Part shown: positions 22,197 to 33,156 of the stretch, piece by piece | Layout: each line of letters opens with the position of its first letter | How positions within the stretch are numbered: position 1 is the stretch's first letter | From: Cladocopium goreaui | Taxonomy: Eukaryota; Sar; Dinophyceae; Suessiales; Symbiodiniaceae | NCBI GenBank assembly: GCA_947184155.2 | Contig: CAMXCT020006646.1 | Location: forward strand, 62,001-126,000 | Length of the DNA stretch: 64,000 nt | Direction of reading: 5' to 3' | The notes under the pieces: model-generated | What the model saw: the letters and a program-made list of their open reading frames with translations, nothing else | Database searches by the model: none | Told to the model about the DNA's origin: nothing | Position numbers and translations under genes: made by a program

Positions 22197-22278
22197 CTCA
22201 ACCAGTTCACCAAGACAGCCGAGGTCGGGCGAGCCGAAGGCCTATTTTTGCTTCGCCACCTTGGTGGCTGTTTTGAAG
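22197..22278 (+). CDS. Candidate exon, unknown protein
   Basis: An 82-nt patch between a TGCTACACAG acceptor and a GTCCGG donor. It reads LNQFTKTAEVGRAEGLFLLR then HLGGCFE with good codon bias. Its acceptor lies only 20 bp after a truncated family A copy. The frame stays open for another 14 codons if the donor is not used. No family is recognised. Confidence 0.5.
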
Positions 22279-22377
22279 GTCCGGTTGAGACCTGGTGCCC
22301 GACCTGGTTCGCCCTGCCATCAAAAAACCACCAACGACCAGGGCTGAACACACCAGCCATAGAAAAATCATAGGAAA

Positions 22378-22462
22378 ATGGAGGTTTATCCATGTTTATC
22401 CACTAGAAATGGAGGTTTTATATGGTTTTATCTGGGAAAATCATGGGAATATTAGTGGCATA
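22378..22462. repeat. Module upstream of family A (partial copy)
   Basis: Right half of the 966-1114 module (CCACTAGAAATGGAGGTTTT and onward) ending at a family A copy. Confidence 0.7.
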
Positions 22463-22581
22463 TACCCTCTGGTTATGACTAACAGTTCGCCATAGTATAG
22501 ATGACCCATAGAAATAGATACTTTACCGTTCTTAAAAATGGTGGATATTTCCATGGCTATGTTAGTCATAACCAGATGGTA
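22463..22581. repeat. Family A element
   Basis: TACCCTCTGGTTATGACTAA to CATAACCAGATGGTA. Confidence 0.8.
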
Positions 22582-22639
22582 TCCATTGATTATTCGTAGT
22601 GTTTTTGGGATGGGTTGTTGGGTTTAATATAATGGGATA

Positions 22640-22739
22640 CTGATTCGTGGTTGGGAACATGACTTTTATTTTTCCATATATTGAGAATAATGATCCCAAC
22701 TGACTAGTATGTTTCAGAGGAGTTGAAACCACCAACCAG
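22640..22739. repeat. Family B element
   Basis: Left end diverged (CTGATTCGTGGTTGGGAACA); right end GAAACCACCAACCAG intact. Confidence 0.75.
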
Positions 22740-23128
22740 GAATATGACATGTACATAGTGAAGATGAAATCAACCGTATGGTTGATATCGAAGCCATCTC
22801 AATGACTTGATTGATCCCCATCTCTATAACCGGTTTTCCCGGTGCCAGGTGATAAGATTGTTATGGCAAACCACTATAATTATACCTGCAAGGAGATAGA
22901 AAGCTCCACCATCCTCATATCCAGTGATCATATTGATGATTTATATTGATGTGATCATCAAATTTTATGGATAGAAGAAGAAACAATAAGAAGCACACGC
23001 GCCAAGTAACGATCTTTCAGTGGAAGATGATCATTGAGCCGTGGATACCATGGAAATTAGCCCATTTCCCGGCAAAGAGCACCATAGCCTGCGACTATGG
23101 CAAGGGTAATAACATATAGATACATATA

Positions 23129-23240
23129 ATGGCAACGGTCTATTAATCCAGGGGGACCACCTGTTTTAAAATTGCATTTTTTTTAGGGGCAGTAGTGGTT
23201 GATTAATCGGGAGGGATTAATTAATCCTACCTTGACATTA
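23129..23240. repeat. Family E element, diverged
   Basis: ATGGCAACGGTCTATTAATC at the left and CCTACCTTGACATTA at the right. Confidence 0.6.
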
Positions 23241-23570
23241 GTAATATCATCAAATAAGTGAAAAGTTGCAAAGCTTGAAATTACAGAGAAAACATATGAA
23301 CACATTGCCTATGAACATCCTCTACCATCCTGTATGTTTTTTTTTTCCCGGCTTTTTTTTCGCGGGTATTTGACATATGACCCGACACAGCATTGCAGGA
23401 CTTGGGTTGGAGCAAAGATGAGCTTCAGCCTGGCTCCCCAAGATTGGAGCGATAGATCTTGGTATGGTAAATGGTAATTCGAGGGGAGAATCATCTATGA
23501 ATACGTGATATGGTTTTTGTATCATGGTTTATTATATTTTATTATATGGTTTATAAAATATAAAGGGATA

Positions 23571-23683
23571 CCGGTTGGTGGTTTCGAACATTTTTTGTTT
23601 GTCCATATATATATATTATTATATATTGGGAAGAATAAACCCAACTGACTAATTTTTTCAGAGGGGTTGAAACCACCAACCAG
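23571..23683. repeat. Family B element with internal TA insertion
   Basis: CCGGTTGGTGGTTTCGAACA to GAAACCACCAACCAG; about 12 extra TA-rich bases in the middle. Confidence 0.8.
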
Positions 23684-24058
23684 GATACTCGTGGGATAAT
23701 AGTTGAATAATGGATTCACCTCTCGTAATCAAACCTGGTTTCATGAAAAAAGTGATGGTTATAGCTGGGAACATCATGTCATGGTGGGTTTTCCGAACTG
23801 CCACATTTGATTACCGGAGGGTATGGGGTATATCATGGGATAATGGGCATATTAATGGTTAATAATGGTTGTTTTCTGGAATTTCATGGAGTACATACAA
23901 TAGTCATATGATACTTGGATGAAATTAATCTTGACACCACGTCGTGACGTGACTGGAATGATGCTTCATATTTGGGGTACCTATATGTAACTATCCCACC
24001 ATGGCCAATTGTTTTCTGCTTGATATATGTTGCTTATCATCATTTGTCAATGTCATAG

Positions 24059-24153
24059 AATTGGATGATGGGACAATTTACAGGAAAACCCTATATTTGA
24101 TAGTAAAAAACATGGTTTCCGGTGTAGATTTTCCCAACAAAACCAATCCATTG
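24059..24153. repeat. Family G element
   Basis: GAATTGGATGATGGGACAAT to AACAAAACCAATCCATTG; near-identical to 4141-4232. Confidence 0.7.
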
Positions 24154-24181
24154 TCAATGATTGCTTTTCTTGAATGTCCAT

Positions 24182-24286
24182 TACCCTCTGGTAAACTAAC
24201 ATAACTATGGAAAATCACCATTTTTTCATGGGAAAACTCTGTATAAATGGCAATTTTCAATAGCTATGTTAAATTACCGGAGGGTA
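24182..24286. repeat. Family A element
   Basis: TACCCTCTGGTAAACTAACA to AAATTACCGGAGGGTA. Confidence 0.85.
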
Positions 24287-24944
24287 CCCATGAAGATGGT
24301 GGGATTCCTACGGATTCCTGTCCATGGAGCCCACTGATCCGACATATTCTGGTGACTCCCCGGGAAATATGTCATTGAGGTGACTGGTGTTGGATACTCT
24401 CTAGTTAAAAAAAAAGATAGTGGAAAAGCCGGGATTTCCCGGCGAAAAATGAGCTGCAAATAGATACAGATAGTACATCATTTTAAATTTAGGGTATCAC
24501 CGCATGTACCAACCATTTCTATCCATTTCTTACCAACCATTTCTGATTCCAACCATTTCCGATTCCCCTGGTTCTCTAATGACTCAATGACTCGCAGGCG
24601 GGAGTATCTGATGAAAACCTGGCGGGATGTCACTGAAGGCGAGGGCTTGGGGAAGGGTAGTTTACCAGCAAGAATTGGGAGGCTTTGAATATACCAGTTA
24701 ATAAACATGTGAATATATATATATAAACAGAAAAAGGATTAAGTGGGCGAAACTTCTTGTAGGAACAAATTAAGTACTATAGCAAAAAAATGTTTTGGTA
24801 CCGGCGCCATTAGCGACCCTTAGTAATTTGAGCATCGTCCAAAAATGAAAAGAACTCAAACTCAAAACCTGCATTTCGGAGCCCTTTTCTTTGGAAGCCA
24901 ACATTGCAAGGCTTCAGATTCCTTGGTATTTGCAAGAGGGCGAA

Positions 24945-25196
24945 CATTTTATGCCTTTTCGCTAGTGAAATTGCGTGTTTCAATACTTTGTTTTTGGAAA
25001 AAAAACAGGATCACTTGTTTCCTGCAGAAAACAACATTTTTGGCTAAGTCTTTCAGCAGGTCATGGCAGTGATTGAAGCGATCTGCAAATGCCCACACAT
25101 ACTCTTGGAGTCTGGGGCTATCACGTTCACCGCAACCGCCAAACCGCCAGGCACAAACCGTTTTAACTGCCTCCAGACGTGATCTAGAGTCCCAGT
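24945..25196. other. Coding-like patch, strand ambiguous
   Basis: The minus strand holds an open frame of about 84 codons containing EYVWAFADRFNHCHDLLKDL, ending in TAA. The + strand holds an alternative starting at GTGATTGAAGCG that ends in TGA (VIEAICKCPHILLESG). Neither matches a family I know and splice signals do not decide. Confidence 0.3.
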
Positions 25197-25204
25197 GAAT
25201 TTAG

Positions 25205-25600
25205 GCAATTTATATAGATGAAGTACCACCTATGTTAGATGCAGTTAACTTGAAATAGCCTAGCATCATGTATGTTAGTGCAAGTTAACCAGAAGTAGCG
25301 TCGCATCACCTATGTACTGTAGCATGTGTTTGGTTTGCAAGTGCTATTGAACATTATTGCACCCCCCTCACTTTCCCGCCCCCCCACCCCCCAACAAGAA
25401 CAACAAGTAAGGTGGCATCATGTATCTTATCTTAGTGCAAGTCATCTTCAAGTAGTGCAGCATCATGATGTTAGTGCAAATTAACTCGAAGTAGCGTAGC
25501 ATCATCCATGTTGGATGAAGTTAACTTTAAGTAGCGTAGAATCATTTATATGTGAAATGAGGTTTACGTTGAGCAGTGTAGCATCAGCGCTGAGCAGCGA
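25205..25600. repeat. Degenerate minisatellite (GTAGCATCAT...TGCAAGTTAACT)
   Basis: About nine diverged units of roughly 40 bp share AGTAGCGTAGCATCAT, ATGTTAGTGCAA and GTTAACTTGAAGTAG. The array is interrupted by a C-rich run at 25360-25392. Confidence 0.75.
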
Positions 25601-26820
25601 AGCATCATCGTGCAATTGCTCCCCACCCCCCCACCCGAAACCACCGAAAGTCACCACCGCAACACAAGGAATAATGTGATGGTAAAATTTGCGTTTTCCT
25701 ATGGGGTCACTAACAGCGCCGTTAGCAAACATATTCGCATTTTCAGGGGTTCCACTTTTGGTTTGGGTAGTTGATGTAGTTGATCCGTTTGCTGTTTTGC
25801 TACAGATTCCCATGTTACGAACCAGACATACCCCATCCGGTAGTCAAACATGGCAATGGGAAATCCTGCAAAAAATATGTTCCAAATGGTTTTAACATGT
25901 TCATGTTTGAACGGGAATATACTGGATAATAATATGTAAATGTATGTAAATGGTGGGTTTTCATGGATTTTCCATTGCCATCCTTGATTACCACGGGGTT
26001 TTTGGGTTGATTTTCAACTCAAAGGTGATTGACATTGGCCATTCTTAACACTTTGGCCTCTGGGGGTGATTGGCCTGTGAATGAACTAACATGAACTAAC
26101 CTATGCACCAAAGCAACAATCCTAACCATTCCAACCGTATCATTAGTTATGCCACCTGCAAGGAGAAAAAATTCATCCTGCTACCCCTCCAGCCACCAGG
26201 TGTATGCCTCTTCGAGTGCCCCCTCGGGGGTATGTGTTTATTCAGCCTGACTTTCGGGTGCTGTCGTGAATGATAGCAGGGTCCATCCAAAACAGCGAGA
26301 GACTAGGATGGTATTTGGATCATTTGGGATCATGTTTCTCCCATAAATACAAGTGTCCAACCTGTTTTATCTATGAGAATCCATTACTGTGTAACATGCT
26401 TGTTGAGTTTGCTATGCTGATTGGTTTCATCAACTGGTCAACATCTTCTGCCGAGATCCAATGAGTATTGCCGCTAGTTCCGGTTCAAATCCATTAGCCC
26501 CGGCTGCGTTTCTTCTTCTCAGTGTCCCACACTCAGCTTGTGACGAAGATTAGCCCACAACACTTGCGGTAGCATTGTTGTCTTTGTTTAATTGTGTGAC
26601 AAGTAAGAAGCTCAACTTATAAAGTCTAGATACGTGAGTATCTTTTTTTTTGAGATGAAATTTAGATACAAGGAAATCTGCATGATATGTTGCACAGGCT
26701 GATCATGTGTATTTTCCGTGTACAAACGCTGCTTATTTGGGTTTGCCTGAAGATTTGTCAATCATCACTTTCCCAGCTAAAATGACCAGTGTGGGGTGTA
26801 CACCCTATGTTCAGAAACAA
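25601..26820. other. No supported gene or repeat family
   Basis: About 1.2 kb. A weak + strand frame at 25689-25895 and minus-strand frames at 25502-25813 overlap a Pro/Gly-rich, C-rich segment. I see no convincing exon. Confidence 0.4.
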
Positions 26821-26824
26821 ACAC

Positions 26825-26935
26825 CATATATATATATATATATTTTATATATATTATATATATATTATATATTATATATATATATATTATATTATATATA
26901 TATTACATATATATATATATTATATATTCATTCTG
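26825..26935. repeat. TA-rich tract
   Basis: ATATAT/TTATATA repeats, self-complementary. They create a long Ile/Tyr-rich open frame that is not a gene. Confidence 0.9.
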
Positions 26936-27001
26936 ATATTTATTATGTTATATATTGTTTGATCTATCACGTTATATCCCATGGTTTTCCCATGTTAGCA
27001 G

Positions 27002-27062
27002 CCAACACCTTGGCTGCGAGGCCATGGGCTTCGGAAAGCTGGCCACGGCCTTTGCAGATCAA
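27002..27062 (+). CDS. Thioredoxin domain 1, exon a (N-terminal helix)
   Basis: A 61-nt exon between a TGTTAGCAG acceptor and a GTGGTC donor. It reads QHLGCEAMGFGKLATAFADQ with G/C third positions. KLAT also opens the second domain (39815), which supports the assignment. It joins in phase 0 to the exon at 27850, which starts with GLELREYY. Confidence 0.7.
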
Positions 27063-27116
27063 GTGGTCAGATCATATACTTAGTATACATCGTTATCAAC
27101 CTAAAGATCTGATGTT

Positions 27117-27178
27117 GGGGGGTTTCCATAAATTTGATATAAATGGGGGTACCCCGAAATGAATGGTTTATAATGGAA
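27117..27178. repeat. Family F fragment
   Basis: TGGGGGGTTTCCATAAATTT and GGGGGTACCCCGAAATGAAT resemble the left half of family F. Confidence 0.5.
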
Positions 27179-27216
27179 AAATCCGATCATGGAAATTGGG
27201 AGGTGATGAATGGGAA

Positions 27217-27350
27217 TTTCAGGGTCCTAAAATGGAGATACGTTAGTACCATATCATATAAGGCCATATTTTGTGGGGATATATCCCCTTACATAGGCCT
27301 TGTATAGGCCTTATATATAGTAGGTACCTCCAATTTAGAATCCTGAAATG
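27217..27350. repeat. 134-bp imperfect palindrome
   Basis: TTTCAGGGTCCTAAAATGG at the left pairs with the inverse CCAATTTAGAATCCTGAAAT at the right. The core repeats ATAAGGCC/GGCCTTAT. Confidence 0.7.
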
Positions 27351-27849
27351 GCCATTGACTAAAGATCTGATGATATTATTTAACATATTTAAGTATACAC
27401 ATTATAAAACTAATATATAACGATTTGTTGATATATATATATATACTGTGTATATATATATATATGATAGCCATTTGTTGATTTAAGCATTAGTTGATAT
27501 AAGCATTTGTTGATATAACCATTTGTTGTTTTTCCATGGTCAAAGATATTTGTATGTTCGATCGGTATTGTATACAACAATATTGTGCCATTGAATGTCC
27601 CAATTGTTAACGCTCCAAACCCAATGATGGCTTGTGAAATGTCACATTTTGGTGAAGGAAATCAACATGTTTGGTAAAACCAATGCCATACACCACCCAT
27701 TTGGGAGTGGTTGGAATCCCAGCTATAAAAATGGTGATTTGGAAAATTTGGGGGATGCAAATGGCATTGTTTTACCCACATTACTTGGTTTCTTGTCCTA
27801 GGTCCGGGTATGCCCATCCCAATCTTCGAAACCTGGGACTTGTTTGCAG

Positions 27850-27897
27850 GGCCTGGAGCTGCGTGAATACTACGCCGCGGCCTGCGGTCATTGTCAG
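27850..27897 (+). CDS. Thioredoxin domain 1, exon b (active site CGHC)
   Basis: Exactly 16 codons after a GTTTGCAG acceptor: GLELREYYAAACGHCQ. This is the beta-strand plus redox-active Cys-Gly-His-Cys motif of protein disulfide isomerases, with YYAAACGHC replacing the usual FYAPWCGHC. Both catalytic cysteines are present. The intron that follows begins GATGGG, so the donor is of GA type. It joins the next exon in phase 0 to give CGHCQALAPAW, a standard PDI continuation. Confidence 0.9.
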
Positions 27898-27946
27898 GAT
27901 GGGAGATGACGATCTGGATGGTTGATATATACATATATATATATAT

Positions 27947-28058
27947 GTGCCCTTTGGTGATTTAACGTAGCTATAGACCCATCTGTAGATGATTTATGAT
28001 GATTTACCTATTAAAAATTGTGATTTTCCATGGCTACATTAAATAATCAGAGTATATA
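27947..28058. repeat. Family A element, decayed
   Basis: GCCCTTTGGTGATTTAACGT at the left and GCTACATTAAATAATCAGAG at the right. Confidence 0.6.
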
Positions 28059-28343
28059 TACATATAATTATATATAGGAAGGTATCATGGAATAACTGAT
28101 AATGGCATATTGATGGCAAATCATGGTTTTAGGGATTGAATGTGCAATATTATTTATATATATATATATGTATATGTATATGTAAGTATATTTATATGCT
28201 AGGATATCTAGATATATTCTGTGAACATTTTTTTTATTAATGGCATATCAATATAGATCAGTATGAATGGTGAATAATGGGAACCAGGTATAATAGATAT
28301 AGCTTCCATGGGTTAAACAAGTCGCCGCTTCCAGATCCTCCAG

Positions 28344-28400
28344 GCCCTGGCGCCTGCCTGGAAAGCAGCCCAGAAGGCCTACATCGGTCCGGTGACCTTC
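28344..28400 (+). CDS. Thioredoxin domain 1, exon c (APAW helix)
   Basis: After a ATCCTCCAG acceptor it reads ALAPAWKAAQKAYIGPVTF, equal to the helix after the active site (x-L-A-P-x-W) and the strand G-x-V-x-F of PDI domains. The end is uncertain: domain logic suggests stopping near TTC at 28400, while a GT donor at 28440 would extend the exon to 28439 in phase, adding RPLGLPSIVMGNM with equally good codon bias. Confidence 0.85.
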
Positions 28401-28718
28401 CGTCCCTTGGGCCTTCCGTCGATCGTCATGGGGAATATGGTAGTTATATCCTAGCATGGTTACATATAGATCTAAAACTGTATGGTAGTTATATCCTAGC
28501 ATGCTAGTTTTAGTCAAGTCTGAGAACTATGGTTACACATAGAAACCGGCATGGTAGTTGAAAACCATAGTTCTAAACGTGTATATCTACATAGATGTTT
28601 CAAACCCATGGGTGGTTAACCTAGTCGGAAAATTGTATCGACGTGAAACCGGTGGGTAACTTCCACATGAGTTTTGTATACCCTAGATCGGTGATTTTTG
28701 TGACTTCCAAGCACATGA

Positions 28719-28822
28719 CTGGTTGGTGGTTTCAAACATGTTTTATTGTCCATTTCATATATGGGATGTCATCCTTCCCATTGATGAATGTTTTGCAGAG
28801 GGGTAGGTCAACCACCAACCAG
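28719..28822. repeat. Family B element
   Basis: CTGGTTGGTGGTTTCAAACA to GGTCAACCACCAACCAG. Confidence 0.85.
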
Positions 28823-28890
28823 TATATCAATTGGATAACCATTAATAGCCATTAATAACCATTAATAACCATTAATAACCATTAATAACC
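28823..28890. repeat. ATTAATAACC tandem repeat right of family B
   Basis: About five units of CATTAATAAC follow the B element after a 12-bp spacer. Confidence 0.8.
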
Positions 28891-28922
28891 TGATGATGTT
28901 TTTAATGTGCTCCTGAGGTCAG

Positions 28923-28979
28923 ATCGAATGCCATGATCAGAACTGGAATCCCGTGCCCGAAAACACGGAGCTCTGCAAG
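28923..28979 (+). CDS. Thioredoxin domain 1, exon d (IEC strand)
   Basis: A 57-nt exon of 19 codons, IECHDQNWNPVPENTELCK, after a GAGGTCAG acceptor. It corresponds to PDI strand beta-3 (V-D-C) and the following loop up to the L-C-K of the third helix. The following intron starts GACCGC, a GA-type donor. That boundary is supported by domain 2, where the uninterrupted sequence LCKDVEAFPTIK shows exactly what should follow. Confidence 0.88.
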
Positions 28980-29825
28980 GACCGCTTAGGGTAGCCGCAG
29001 CGCTAAGGGCTGCGCCGCGTAGCTCTCCGCTACCGCAGTGCTGCTGGGGATCTCCCAGGTTTCAGAGGAAATCCCCAGAGTTGACAAGAAAACTCCTGGT
29101 TTTTGGAATTTCCGATGTAAGATGAGCAAGAGGTTTATAGAGGTTTGCTGGGGACAGTTCCGCTTATCATAGCTGTTTCACTGTATCTAAGCTTGCATGA
29201 AAGAGCATGCCGTTTATATGCGTTTCTCCTTGCTGGTAATCAATCTCTTGAAATCCATTGCATGTAATTCTTGGTTCTGAATTCATGTCAAATCCCATGT
29301 TTAAACAAACAGTGTTGATTCTTCTCCTCTCAGTTTTCAAGTTTTCGAGTACTACAGAAAACCATAATATATATCCTCCTTGAAATTTCCACTACGAAAA
29401 GGTAGGGCATATCCCCAGTACAAGGCTTGTTCTGTATACCTAAATGTGCCTAGTCCCCGAGGGTATTGCCATAACTTTTTGTATCCAGTTCATTTTTGAT
29501 AGTTGGCCTAGGTTGGGAAATTGTTTTTGCAGAGCTTTCAGCTCTATGTTTTCAGAGGCTTATCTTGGGATACCAGACCCCGGCTTAACCAAATTGTAGC
29601 AAGGTTGGTTCTGTTTTTGTAGGCTTCCATTTTGTACCTACCAAGTATGTGCATGCATAAAGCTGCATGGAGTGGATGTGCAGACTTTTTTTGGTAACAG
29701 CCTGCCATGACTCACGCTACCTTGTCAAATTCTTGCACCTCGCCCTTTCTAGATTCTAGGTAGCTTGGCTGCCCACACTGTTCCTTGCAAGATAATATAT
29801 ATATATGTATAATATATATATGTAA

Positions 29826-29861
<36 letters not shown>

Positions 29862-31465
29862 TTTTATTATTTATTATATATATATATATTATATCTTATA
29901 TTATATATATATATATTTTATCTTATGTATATATATATAATATTATATAGTTTTTACATATTATATATATATATAAATCTATGTGATTATATGTATATAT
30001 TACAATCCCTTCAAAAAAGGAAAGTCTCATGACTATGTCCATACCGTGATAGGGTGTTTCTCAATTTTGAATTGCGTGTGTTTCTCTATTTTGCATTCAT
30101 GTTTTGAGCTGCTTCTTCTTCAGCAGGCTCATTGAAAAGGATGGTTGAATGACAGTTTGGCTTACCAATGCGAAATAAAAAATCCGGCCCTTCCCAATTT
30201 GTAGCGGAGAGATTACGCGTGCGTTTGTTTTTCGATGTCTTTCGCTGCCCTTTTGTTTCACATTACATGTTCAAACACCTTGAGAAAGCGGCCGTTGGTT
30301 TCATGACTATTTCCTGTATGTTTTGGCTTGCTACATGATTTTGTGTTCTTGCTTTTGGGCAGCTGCCCTTTCGACTACGAAGCATCCTCAACAATGCTAG
30401 TTAAGAATGGTGGTGCGTGACCAGAAAACCTTGACATGCAACCTAAAAATCACTTTTTGTAGTGTCTGGATGCTGCCCTTCCCAATTTGTAGCGGGGAGA
30501 TTGCGCGTCTTTCTTTTTGCAGGCTCCTCGCTCATACCTGCGAAACAAACCATCTTGTTCCTGCGTTGATTGTTCTTTTGGCGAGCAACTGAAGAAGCAG
30601 TTTACCTGTGTCATGCTTCCATCCTGGTCATGTACTAGCACCCGGCATCAAAATCATGTGTTGCATTGCACACTTTTATCAAGCCATAAGGCAGGTTCCA
30701 TCACACTGTGCCCTGTTACCCATGTCTCCTAAGTTGCCTGTCTCCACGTCCCCAAGTGAAACCCTAAAGGTATGGAGTTCAAACAGAGAGGCAGAAGAGG
30801 ATGCTGGCCCCCAGGTCCCCCCAACTAACCCGCCCAAGTCAAACTTTGCGAGGAAAGTAGATCCAATATGATCTATAATTAGTTTAGACTAAGAACAACT
30901 CGCCTCAAACCAGTCTGGAAGGATCATTCCAGAGACTTCCAGCGGCCATAGCTACAAAAGGCAAAATATGCAAAGATTTGCCAAGAGTTCTTGTGTTTTC
31001 CTGGTTGGGACTCCTATGTCAAGATAGGCTACAAAAAGACCCTTTGGAACAGACGTCATGCCCAGGGAGCGCTAGAAAAAGAAACGACTTCGGCAGCAAC
31101 ACTGGGCAGCTACAAAAAGCACTTCTGGATTCGCAGATCCTTCTTTTGGTGGTTTTTGAAGCCATTTGGTCTGTGCCTGACCTTTTTGTATCTTAAACAA
31201 ATTGGTTTTTGTAGCGATTTTTTTTTAGTGGATTTTGTTTTCTGTATTGTTGGGGGTTGTACCCAGCCAGAAGGTACCTACATCAAGGGAAGTAACCCTC
31301 ACCCCCCAAATTTCAACGGGGATTAATATATAACCATTTTAACCATAGGCATCCACAGGCCATAGGCCCTTTTTCCGCTGAACATCCCACCATGTTGAAA
31401 TTGAACAGATTGCCCCATCGCTTCATCCTGGTTCATCCTTTTTCGTCAAAGACGACGGGAACCAG
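28980..31465. other. Long intron of thioredoxin domain 1 (candidate)
   Basis: About 2.5 kb almost free of families A-G. It contains a TA-rich tract (29790-29995), a near-identical 30-bp repeat (CCCTTCCCAATTTGTAGCGG at 30188 and 30477), and the motif GCTACAAAAA in both orientations several times. A + strand open frame at 30991-31326 (111 codons; YVKIGYKKTLWNRR, then aromatic-rich) is the most protein-like part, but it overlaps this repeated motif. Another + frame at about 30733-30809 ends at a GTCCCC donor. I do not call either a gene. Confidence 0.4.
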
Positions 31466-31494
31466 GACATCAGGGCCTTTCCCACCATCAAGCC
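31466..31494 (+). CDS. Thioredoxin domain 1, micro-exon e (FPTIK)
   Basis: Only 29 nt after a GAACCAG acceptor: DIRAFPTIK plus two bases. It carries the invariant cis-proline motif (FPT) of thioredoxin folds. The donor is GC type (CC|GCTCGG), matched at the same position and phase in domain 2. Introns of about 2.5 kb and 0.8 kb flank it. Confidence 0.85.
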
Positions 31495-32274
31495 GCTCGG
31501 ATCTGGCGATCCCTCGTGGATGGATGAAACGGATTCACAAGGATTGATTCATCATGGATATTATACATCATATTATATATACTTAAGATACACGAATATC
31601 AACCAGGTCTATTTGCAGCCTATTTCCAGGGTGTTGGTCCTTGAGAAGGAGAAACAGTGCCATTTTTTTGACACAGATCCTTTCTGATCTTTTTTTGTTG
31701 GACGCACACAATTTGTGATTTCTGAGTCATTCAGGGTTCGATGGTTCGATTCTTTCCATCCTACGGTGATCATTGATTGCCACCCACAAACCACTGAGGC
31801 AACCAAGTGCCAAAAAAAAACAATTGACCAAGCTATGCAACTTGCGCAAATCTTACCTGAAAAGTTTCATTAAAGTAACATAATTAAGTAACATCCTGGA
31901 AGTAGATTTGATGTGTTCTATCATTTGTTTGCTTACTGTAAGCCATTCCATCAATCACCCCATCCAATGATGGATAGAATCGGATAGAAGTAGCATAACC
32001 ATGCATAAACCCTAGTTACATTTACATTACTTTTGTTTACCAACTTAGCTGACGAAAACTGGGGCCCTTGCAAGCAACAAGCCATTCCATCAACCATCAT
32101 CAACCAATAGTGATTATGATTAAACCATATTTTAACCATATTAAACCCTTAAAATGACCAGATTTTTTCTGGGTAGATCACTCTTCTTCACCATTTTTGC
32201 TGGTCAACCGTTCAACCCCCGGTGTTTTTTTCCAACCAAACGGGCCGCGCCATGCACCGCACGACGGGCCCCAG

Positions 32275-32366
32275 GATGTTCAAGGACGGCAAGGAGCTTT
32301 CGGACTACGAGGGCAATCGCAGCTCCGCGAGCCTGGTGGACTTTGCCAAGCAACATGAGATCCGCA
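32275..32366 (+). CDS. Thioredoxin domain 1, exon f (C-terminal strands and helix)
   Basis: After a GGCCCCAG acceptor it reads MFKDGKELSDYEGNRSSASL then VDFAKQHEIR. This is the standard PDI end: strand, K-D-G-K-E turn, Y-x-G-x-R, and the helix L-V-x-F-A-x-x-H. The right edge is set at a GT donor (GTGGCA), and the frame stays open a little further. A family E repeat begins about 30 bp downstream. Confidence 0.88.
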
Positions 32367-32398
32367 GTGGCACAGTGGGATGGTGGCTACCATGGTTA

Positions 32399-32528
32399 AT
32401 GTCAACCCCGGATTAATAAACCATGGTTTATCAATTAGGGGGGTACTCCTCCAATAGTCATAATCTGATACTTAAATGGTACACTCCCAATTAAACAGCC
32501 TAGGGGTTTATTAATCCAGGGTTGACAT
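32399..32528. repeat. Family E element, complete
   Basis: ATGTCAACCCCGGATTAATA to ATCCAGGGTTGACATTA; close twin of 21931-22059. Confidence 0.85.
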
Positions 32529-32586
32529 TAATGATGGTTAATGATGGTTAATAGTGGTTAATAGTGGCTAATACTGGTTAATTATG
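32529..32586. repeat. GGTTAATGAT/GGTTAATAGT array between families E and B
   Basis: Five to six units bridge the right end of family E and the left end of family B. Confidence 0.75.
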
Positions 32587-32692
32587 CTGGTGGTGACTGG
32601 AACCATAGAATTTGATGACTTTCCATAGGTTGGGAATGTCATGATACTGACGAACTCATATTCTTCAGAGGGGTAGGTATACCACCAACCAG
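32587..32692. repeat. Family B element, left end diverged
   Basis: CTGGTGGTGACTGGAACC to GTATACCACCAACCAG. Confidence 0.7.
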
Positions 32693-33156
32693 GTCCAGGT
32701 ATGGCTATTTTCATGCTGTGTTTCTGGATCATTTTTGGGAATATACCGTACCCTTTGATAGGAAAATCCACGAGTTTGAATAAAAACCAAGTATATAAAT
32801 CATCATAAATCATCTATAAACGGGCCATTTTCCATGGCTAGGTTAAATAAGCAGAGGACAATTGGAATATAATGTGATAGTGTAAGCCCAATTTCATAAA
32901 CCATCCCCAATTTCACCAGAATTGCTTACGGTTGGAATTAAATGGTATTAACCATATATTAAAAGAAAAACAGAACAGGGGAGAGTGGGAGTGCAACTTT
33001 TCTGCATATTACTTCAAAACCTCAAACAAATTTGATCACAAAGCACACATGAATTAGCTTTTGAAACCTTAACCTATGTTGAACACAAACAAAAAAAACT
33101 GCAACTAAAAAACAACAAAAAAGCTAACCCTATGTCCCAGTCACTCATGGAACCCC

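Noticed and set aside
25205-25600. CRISPR-like array
   Set aside because: Units are degenerate, not separated by unique spacers of constant length, and the context is eukaryotic.
26707-27162. A 151-codon + strand frame
   Set aside because: Its middle third is a TA tract (Ile/Tyr runs), and its last part overlaps the thioredoxin exon at 27002 in a different, less biased frame.
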